From the NCBI GenBank assembly GCA_016081115.2, contig JABTTQ020002552.1, positions 186,001-250,000 on the forward strand: a stretch of 64,000 nt of DNA, written 5' to 3'. Below the pieces are notes generated by a model. The model was not told the DNA's origin and made no database searches. It saw nothing but the letters and a program-made list of their open reading frames with translations. Below, in pieces: positions 57,101 to 64,000 of the stretch (its first letter is position 1; each line of letters opens with the position of its first letter). The stretch is from Rehmannia glutinosa. Lineage: Eukaryota; Streptophyta; Magnoliopsida; Lamiales; Orobanchaceae. The translations under genes were made by a program, and so were the position numbers.

Positions 57101-57962
57101 ATGAGCATGATGGGAGAGCTGACTTTCTTCTTAGGACTTCAAGTCAAGCAATTGAAGGATGGAACATTCCTTTGTCAGACAAAATACACCGGAGATTTAA
57201 TGAAGAAATTTTGTATGGAATAGAAGTCTTCGGTGAAAATTCCATTGAAAACATCAGTCAAGATGGACAAGGATGTGGATGGCAAAACTGTAGATCAAAC
57301 CAAATATAGAGCACTCATTGGATCATTGCTCTATCTAACAGCAAGCAGGCCAGACATCGCCTTTGTAGTAGGTGTATGTGCAAGGTTTCAATCTACACCA
57401 AAGGAGAGCCACATGACTGCAGCTAAGAGAATCCTAAGGTATTTGAAGGGATGCCAAGAAGTTGGCTTATGGTATGAAAAGGAAGGTGGATTCAAGCTTA
57501 TTGGTTACTCAGATTCAGACTATACTGGATCTAGAGTTGACAGGAAGAGTACTTCAGGTACATGTAAAATGCTTGGAAATAGATTGGTTTCTTGGTTCAG
57601 TAAAAACAAAATTCGATAGCCATATCCACAGCTGAAGCAGAGTACATAGCTGCGGCAGCTATTGTGCCCAAGTCCTATGGATTAGACAACAGCTGAGATA
57701 TTATGAGATTGAAGAAATATAGATTCCAGTTATGTGTGATAACACTAGTGCTATTGCAATCACTCAAAATCCTCTGTTGCATTCAAGAACAGAGCAAATT
57801 GATGTTATATGTCATTTTATAAGAAATCACGTTGAAAAGAAAGACGTCACTTTGGAATATATCTCAACTAATAAGCAGTTAGGTGATATATTCACAAAGC
57901 CTCTATGTGAATCAAGATTTGAAGAGCTCAAGAATGAGTTAGGGTTAATTAAGTTGAGTTGA
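57101..57962 (+). pseudogene. Cop-E RT end and RNase H
   Basis: GELTFFLGLQVKQ, IGSLLYLTASRPDIAFVVGV, GYSDSDYTGSRVDRKSTSG and the copia end (QLGDIFTKPLCESRFEELK, LGLIKLS) can be read. A stop near 57222 and a frameshift near 57615, plus damage at 57620-57730, break it. Confidence 0.87.
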
Positions 57963-58506
57963 AACTCAGAAGACTCAATCAGCAGAGAAAGAAGATGAAA
58001 AATCAAAACAGAGCAAGTTTCACATTTCAGCCAAGTGAAACAACCTTATCAAGAAGTCAGCTGTATCAAGTTAACTGACAGCTGAGTTACATCATGTGAA
58101 GAGGGAAGCAGAGTTAAGTCACGTTGGATATATGCTGAATCATTTATGAGCTAAGTTATAAAAATGCAGTCGTTTTAAATGAGCAGAAATATTTTTAAGG
58201 ATTACATCAGCGTATTAATGATGGTCACAGTAAAAGCTGCACAGTAAGCATATGATTGGATATAAATGTTGTTGCATTAAATGCGATGAATTAAATGCGG
58301 TATTGACGTTCTAATCTGAGCCGTTGATTTTTATCAAAAATTTCTAAATCCGAAATGTGCCCTTTCACGTCCCTTATATACGAAGTTTGCGTTTCTCTCA
58401 CCTCATGAGAACTGTTCATCTTCAAGCAATGGAAAGTTTTTCTCTCTGAAACTCTAAGCTCTCTCAAGCAAGTTTCTAGCTTTTCGATCGGTGAAAGTCT
58501 CTGAAA
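57963..58506 (+). other. Spacer between Cop-E pol and extra ORF
   Basis: Non-coding, with several near-repeats of GCTGA(A/G)TTA-like words (about 57980-58180). A TATA-like CTTATATACGAAG lies near 58373, about 130 bp before the next ATG, and could act as an internal promoter. Inference only. Confidence 0.4.
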
Positions 58507-59890
58507 ATGGCACCAAAGTTAGACTATGTTAAGCTCTCTAAGCAAATCCACTTAGGTTCTTCAGTGGATTTCGATGCAATGATAAAACATGGTGCGGATA
58601 AGACCCTAGTTCTGAAAATAGCGGAGATGTTAGAAAAGTTAGGTCTCAGGGCTTTTCTGACCATGGAGTATTCTCATAACTACCTTGAGGAGGTAGCGAT
58701 GTTTTATGTTAACATAGAAGTGCAGGACGAAGGAATTAAGTCTTCTGTCCACAACAAGAACATGAAAATCAGTGCGAAGGACCTCGCTGAGCACTGCTTG
58801 TTGCCCTCGGAAGGCATTAAGGAGATATTCGAAGTTGATGTCGACTTGGCTGTTGCGTGGAAGGAAGTGGCCAAACCTAAGTGTGTTGCTAAAGTGGTTT
58901 ACACAGCAGACAAGAAGTTGCGGAAGGACGGCTATCACAAGCTGATGGATGTCATCTCGAAATGTGTCGACATGAAGTTTGGTAGCTGCAATCAGCTGTC
59001 CAAGACAAAGCTGATCGTCATAGCTGCGTTTATGCAAGGAAAGAAAGTCAATTCGACTGAGTTTGTTTATAGCAGACTCTGCCAGAATGTGATGAATAAG
59101 ACCTTTAATGAGGATGGGTCGTTTGGATGCTCACTAGGATATGGCCTTATGATTGGCCATTTGCTAGAAGTGAAGGGTGTTGCACTTCGCCATGGCAAAC
59201 CCTTCCATGTAAGTAAGAAATGTTTAGGGCAAACCTCTCAGGTGCCCAGAAGAGAGCCCATGCGAAGAAAACTGATAAAAGTGAGGGGGAATCTACTGAC
59301 TCCGAAGACACAGTTGCTACCCCTCCCCCGAAGAAGAAAACTGCCCTTGCAGCTCAGACAAAAAAAACTGCCCCTGTAGCTAAGAAAAAGAAAGCACCTG
59401 CCCCTGCAGCCGAGTCCCATGCCCGTGCAGCCGAGTCCCCTACCCAAGCAGCCAAGGCTCCTGCCCCAGCAGCAGAGACTGAGAAGGAACCCATGATTCC
59501 TTCTACAGTCGTGAAGAAAAAGAGAACTGCCAAATCAAGGAAGGCAACTTCTTCTAAGAAGAGCACTACAGATGAATCAACTGAATCAGGACCAGAAGTC
59601 CCTCTGGTTTGTCCAAGAAAGAGAAGGCTGGTCAGGCATTCTGACCTTGAGAAGATGGCTGAGTCTGCTACTAAGCTGGAGAAAGAAGACGAGACTGTTG
59701 GCAATCAAGAAGAGCAGTCTCCAGAAGTCATTGATGAAACTGTTAAATCTGCTGATGGTGATCAGCAGATATCAATCGAAGACCCAGTTGTGCGAAAGAC
59801 AGCTGAGGAAGGTGAAGCAGCTGAGACAACTGAGCCTGTTATTAAAAAGGTTCTCCCCGCCCACATCAGATGCTGCTGCTTCTGAGGAAG
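58507..59890 (+). pseudogene. Extra (env-like position) ORF of Cop-E, cut by Sr-G
   Basis: Starts MAPKLDYVKLSKQIH at 58507. The first ~235 codons form a globular domain (YLEEVAMFYVNIEVQ, MKISAKDLAEHCLLPSEGI, LSKTKLIVIAAFMQGKKVN, GYGLMIGHLLEVKGV). The layout resembles the plant Athila ORF1 / putative plant transposon protein family, by pattern only. A frameshift near 59225 moves to a Lys/Ala/Pro-rich tail (KKKAPAPAAES repeats, basic KKKRTAKSRK and CPRKRRLVRH), and a second shift lies near 59860. The Sr-G LTR truncates it. Some Sireviruses carry an extra ORF after pol at this place; no signal peptide or membrane segment is visible here. Confidence 0.6.
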
Positions 59891-61425
59891 TGTAGGTCCC
59901 AAGGGGTGCGAGTAAGGTTTAGAAAGGGGGTTGAATAAACCTTACCAACATTTCAATTTTAGTTTTTAAAAATAAATTACAGAGTTAACACAAACAACTA
60001 AGTCCTTGAGAGACGACTAAATTGGTTATTCAGCAGAGTTAGCCACTCAACAGACTCGATAGAGCTGTTGATAATATAACTCAGCTACTTAACCTGAAAC
60101 TTAACTTGGCTGTGCCGGTTTTACCAGCGGAAGACTTAACACCCTTTGATTTGTTTTAAACTTGTTTTAACACTCTATTTTAGCACTTGGTTATTAATCA
60201 GTTTGGAAAGCAAATAAGTTTATCAGCAGATATAAAGTAGATATGCAGAAATGTAAATGTGCTGAAAAATAAATAACACAGTTGATTTTTATAGAGGTTC
60301 GAAGATGTGGTAATTCTTCTAATCCTCTTAACCAACTCCTAAAGGAATCCACTAAGTAACAAATCAGTTTACAAAGTGGTGAATAGTCTAGATACATCCT
60401 TGGTCACACAGCTGGCTTCTCGTCCGACTCAACTTCTTCACAGGGCAGTTGCCTTGCTACTTCAGCTCACTTTCTCAAGCCTTTGGATTTGATCTCGAAG
60501 CCCTCAAATAACTTGATACTGGTTCGACCTTGAACCTTCCTACAATCCTTCTTGCGAAGTAGACCCCTTTTGATTCTTCAAATGTTTTCTCTTCAATAGT
60601 TTGAAGTTGTCTTTCCTTCACAACTTAACGTTGGATTGATTTCCTTCGAGTTTCAGGCTTGAGGATTTGCTTGAAAATCTTTGAGAATGTTTTTCAGGTT
60701 AATTGCTTGAATATTGCTCGATTTCTCAGGTGTGCAAGGTAACCTTTTCTCAATGAGTTTCCTCAGCCTTTTATAGTGAACTTTCAAAAATCTGCCCGTT
60801 GAATAGATAGGCTGATTTTCAAAAGACACTTGTGTTCATTGGCGTGTCTTTTCTTGATATTCAATCTTGAGATGTAGACCTTTCCTCGTATTAAATGAAT
60901 GTGCAACTTTTTAGGTTTTGACAAAGTAGTGCTTCCCATTGGTTTATCTTTTGCACGCTTCTAGGACGAGCACTTTAAGACCTGACAGTATGGAAGTATT
61001 ACTTATTTAAGTAATGTTCTTGACTTTTGTGCAATGGATTCATTTCAGTTAACTCCTCTTGGCTGCTGTGTATTTCCCTAGGTGACTTGAATCTGCTCCA
61101 ATCATTTGAAGACTCATCAGTCACTTTCAACTTATGACTTGGCTCCTTGAGATGACTTAGACTGACACTTCACAAAGCTGTTCCTCAGCTGATACATCTT
61201 TAGTCAAGTTCTTGATCTCCCTTCTTGGCCACACTCAGCTGTTCCACAATGGAGTCTTCACTTCAGTCTTCAGTTGACTTCTTGTATTTCCAGGAATAGC
61301 TGTCTTAACTAAGCTTTTCCAGTCCTATCTATTACAATGAAAATTACAAGAAAAATGGGGTGCCAACTTTCTAGTTTAAGTTTTACATGGCATTCATCAA
61401 AATCTATAAAATGAATTTCCCAACA
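59891..61425 (-). repeat. Left (3') LTR of Sirevirus-like element Sr-G
   Basis: 1535 bp, TGTAGGTCCCAAGGGG to TTTCCCAACA, followed by a PPT. The start and the GGGGGTTGAATAAA region align with the LTR starts of Sr-B and Sr-C. A sense-strand CTATAAAAGG box is at 60767-60776. The stem-loop array of Sr-B and Sr-C is not present. The partner LTR is outside the window. Confidence 0.8.
60767..60776 (-). promoter_or_regulatory. TATA box of Sr-G LTR
   Basis: Sense strand CTATAAAAGG followed by CTGAGGAAAC. The position in the LTR is comparable with the Sr-C TATA box. Confidence 0.5.
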
Positions 61426-61440
61426 ATTTCCCCCTTTTTG
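61426..61440 (-). other. Polypurine tract of Sr-G
   Basis: Plus-strand ATTTCCCCCTTTTTG directly after the LTR, the same form as the Sr-B and Sr-C tracts. Confidence 0.78.
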
Positions 61441-61739
61441 ATGATGCCAAAACTCAAAAACATTAAACAATATGTAAACAATAAAGATAAATACAGACAA
61501 TGCAGTAACAAATAATGTATGCGTTGAATAGATTGTTTTATTGATCCTAGCATTCTTGTCCTTTACACAACTATTTACATTTAGTATCAAAGCATTATAT
61601 ATTAAAGCAAAATACAATCCTCTGTGCTAGGATACAAATACAGAGTGAAAAATTACAGAAAACTTCACTAAGTATACAGATGACTTACAAAAGTGTATTC
61701 ACATAAGTAAAATACATGAAGGGTTCATAGTAACACTTC
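61441..61739. other. Sr-G 3' non-coding region
   Basis: AT-rich, no coding frame. It contains none of the extra PPT copies seen in Sr-B and Sr-C. Confidence 0.45.
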
Positions 61740-64000
61740 ATCGTCTTCGCTGCTTCCTTCTTTCCTCTTTAGCTCTATCGAAGTCATCAGCTCTTCTTCT
61801 CTTTCTTTCTTATTCAGCTGCTTTCTTCTTTTCATAAGCTCCTTTAGAAGCATCATCCTTCCGCTTCCTCTCGAGCCATTACTCTGATTGCCTTCTATTC
61901 TCCTCTTCTTCTCTTTTCACATATTATGCATTCTTTCTAGCCACTTCCAGATTTGCTACTTCATCATACCCAACCCAGTAGATCCTTCCTTCTTTTTGGG
62001 ATCTACATATTCGATATTTTTGGGTTGTGGTCTACGTCGAAAACCTCTTCCTCCTTCTCTGCGGGTGTATCTTTGTACAAGAGTCTTACCTTACCAGCTG
62101 AATGGTCAGCTGGTAGTCTGCTTCGCTTATCGCCTTCTTCGCACAATTTAAGACCCTTCTCCCAAAGATAGACCCAAGGCTTGGGCTCGTGAGACATCTT
62201 TTGGAAATAGCCTACGGATTCGAGTGTCTTGAATTCTTCAACGGATCTTGGCTCGGATCCGTTGTCTACAATAGTATCTTGATCCTTCCCTGCCGGAATG
62301 CCACCATATTGTTTCAACACTTATTCAATGAGGGCATCTATCCTCTTGTCGAACTCTTCCATCCATGCTTCTACGATTCGCCTTTTCTCCGAAATTGGTA
62401 CATCAGAGTGTTTGATCGGCAGAGTAACTAGAAGTTTGCTGATAATCAACGCCGTAACATGACCTTGCTGGGGGGTTTCAGCAATCATTAATGTCAAGTC
62501 CTTCGAATGTTCCCCCTCAGTTACTTTTCCTCAGCTGCTGTCATCTTGGCTTCCGATTCTTTCAACTTTTCTTCTTTTAAAAACCTTAGGGACTCCTCTT
62601 TCCCCTTTTTGGCATCATCAAAGGAGAGAGGAACCCCAGGGAACATGCCTACGAGCAAGAAGGCGAGTCTGCTGAGAGCTGAGTTCTGCTTGGAGTCTGC
62701 TACGGCATAAGCTGTCCAAAATTTTGAACGAGTGGCTTTTGATTCGGCTGCCACCAGTTTCATTCCAGCCATGAGAAGGCTGAATTTTGCATTCATGGTC
62801 TCCTCAAGACGCAGAACTTCCTTTTGTTGAAATTCACGTAGTAGCTCCATTTATGTTTTGTGAGATTCATGCAACCTCTCAATATACGCCTGCATCATCT
62901 GCTTCATATCAGCATTGTCAGCACTCCAAACGAGCATTTTATTGTATAATGCCTTGAAATAACGAACTTGCTTGTATCGCATGGCACTCGGCTGTTGAGA
63001 CCATTCCCTGATCCTTACCACCATCCCTCTCAAATCTGCTATGAGGGTGGCATCTATATTGTCCAGGCGTAAGTTTAGTGAGACCTGGTGCCGTTCGATC
63101 TTCTCAATCTCTTCATAGATTTTCTTGAAGACTTCACGAATCTCAGCTGCCACACCTGATTCAGCTGCCGCCCATTCTACATCGAAGTTAAAATTTGTTG
63201 GCACAATGGAGTCAGTAGGGATTACTGGATCTTCTCGAACAGTGAATCATCATTGTTCTTTAGCAGTCTCTTACTCTAGCTCAGGCAACTCGATAGAAAA
63301 GGGAAATACTTGTTCAAAAGCATCATCTCGCACATATGGGATTGTTTGTGCGATTTGTTCTTGTGATGTATCTGGCAGAGTCGGTACTGCTGCAGCTGTG
63401 GGAGCCTATGCAGATGACTCGGTTTCAGTTGGGGCTTTTGGAATGTGTTGCCAGCTGACTGAGCCTCGGCTGTCTTAACAACATCTTTGGTCTTAGTAGA
63501 TTTCTCTAAATGAATTACCGGATCCTCAGCTGTATCATTAGCGTCAACGGATGATGATGAAACCTGCAGGCTTAGTTCATCATCGAAGTTGAATGTTTGA
63601 CGAACAGCTTTGTAACTCGACTGACTCGTATTCTTGAGAACATTCTCAGCTGGGTCCTTTTGATGTGCAACGGGTGTGGACTCAGCTTCATCTTCAGACC
63701 CCAGAAATGATATGTCAGGATTCTCCTGGGAGTCATGAAGTGCACTTATCTCCTTCTCAGATTCAGTGCTTTGAATAGGATAAATGTTCTGTGTCTCTTG
63801 AGCTTGACCCAGGGAATTCTCAACCTCCCTCGGGCCTACACTACCTCCAGCAGTCTCAACTGCAGCGAGGCCTTCAACATTCCCTTTCCGATCGCGATTG
63901 TCTTAGGGTCTTCAATATTTGCATCCATAGGAGTTTCAACTCTTTGGATTGCACTTTCATTGCCCAGAGTGTTAACTCCCAGGGCAGATCCATCCTGTGC
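61740..64000 (-). pseudogene. Extra ORF of Sr-G, decayed, running off the window
   Basis: Minus-strand pieces in changing frames: an acidic Ser/Glu-rich part (63990-63480), a helical part at 63204-62851 (MPTNFNFDVEWAAAESG, REVFKKIYEEIEKIERHQVS), a second helical part at 62850-62521 (MELLREFQQKEVLRLEE, FLKEEKLKESEAKMTAAEE), then 62320-62003 (KPWVYLWEKGLKLCEEGD), and a very basic end (RADDFDRAKEERRKQRRR) stopping near 61740. The place, between pol and the 3' LTR, is that of the extra ORF of Cop-E. The helices suggest coiled coils. No membrane segment is evident. Product unknown. Confidence 0.55.

Noticed and set aside
1..64000. Host genes, tRNA, rRNA or a biosynthetic or defence cluster
   Set aside because: None found. 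All supportable coding sequence belongs to retroelements or the caulimovirid.

Overview
The window is repeat-dense nuclear DNA from a flowering plant, probably a eudicot. I find no convincing host gene, no tRNA or rRNA and no CRISPR. Nearly everything is nested retroelements plus an endogenous caulimovirid (plant pararetrovirus). The type of organism follows from the element types: Tekay/Del-like Ty3-gypsy chromoviruses, Sirevirus-like Ty1-copia elements and a caulimovirid. Species cannot be read from the sequence.

Layout. (1) 345-19703 is a minus-strand Tekay-like element, Tk-A. Its left LTR carries a ~1.1 kb TIR element and its right LTR is cut short. (2) 6344-13813 is Sirevirus-like Sr-B, inserted in the RNase H/integrase part of Tk-A with target duplication CTTAA. 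(3) 19704-41035 is a caulimovirid locus sitting at an AT-rich tract of the right Tk-A LTR. Two viral copies lie head to head around 27.5 kb. The left arm (minus) is about one genome from primer site to primer site. The right arm (plus) has lost reverse transcriptase. (4) 32344-40824 is Sirevirus-like Sr-C, inserted in the viral leader of the right arm with target duplication TATAT; it is the best preserved element. (5) 41036 to about 43270 is a diverged LTR fragment in the opposite sense to the other Tekay LTRs. (6) 43570-59890 is a copia element, Cop-E (plus), with an inverted protease-side segment and an extra ORF after pol. (7) 44955-56148 is Tk-F, a Tekay-like element inserted in Cop-E, with two ~3.9 kb LTRs and a deleted, shredded interior. 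(8) 59891 to the window end is Sr-G (minus), inserted in the extra ORF of Cop-E: one LTR and a decayed accessory ORF.

Relative order from nesting: Tk-A, then Sr-B and the viral locus, then Sr-C in the virus; separately Cop-E, then Tk-F and Sr-G. All coding regions carry stops, frameshifts or deletions. Sr-C is closest to intact, with three visible lesions in gag-pol.

Most interesting signals: an array of small stem-loops in the transcribed part of the Sr-B and Sr-C LTRs, with a constant loop and stems that vary by compensatory or G-U changes; the palindromic viral locus with filler DNA at its centre; multiplied polypurine tracts in the Sireviruses; and LTR-to-LTR differences that cluster at CG-rich sites, which may be base-calling errors.
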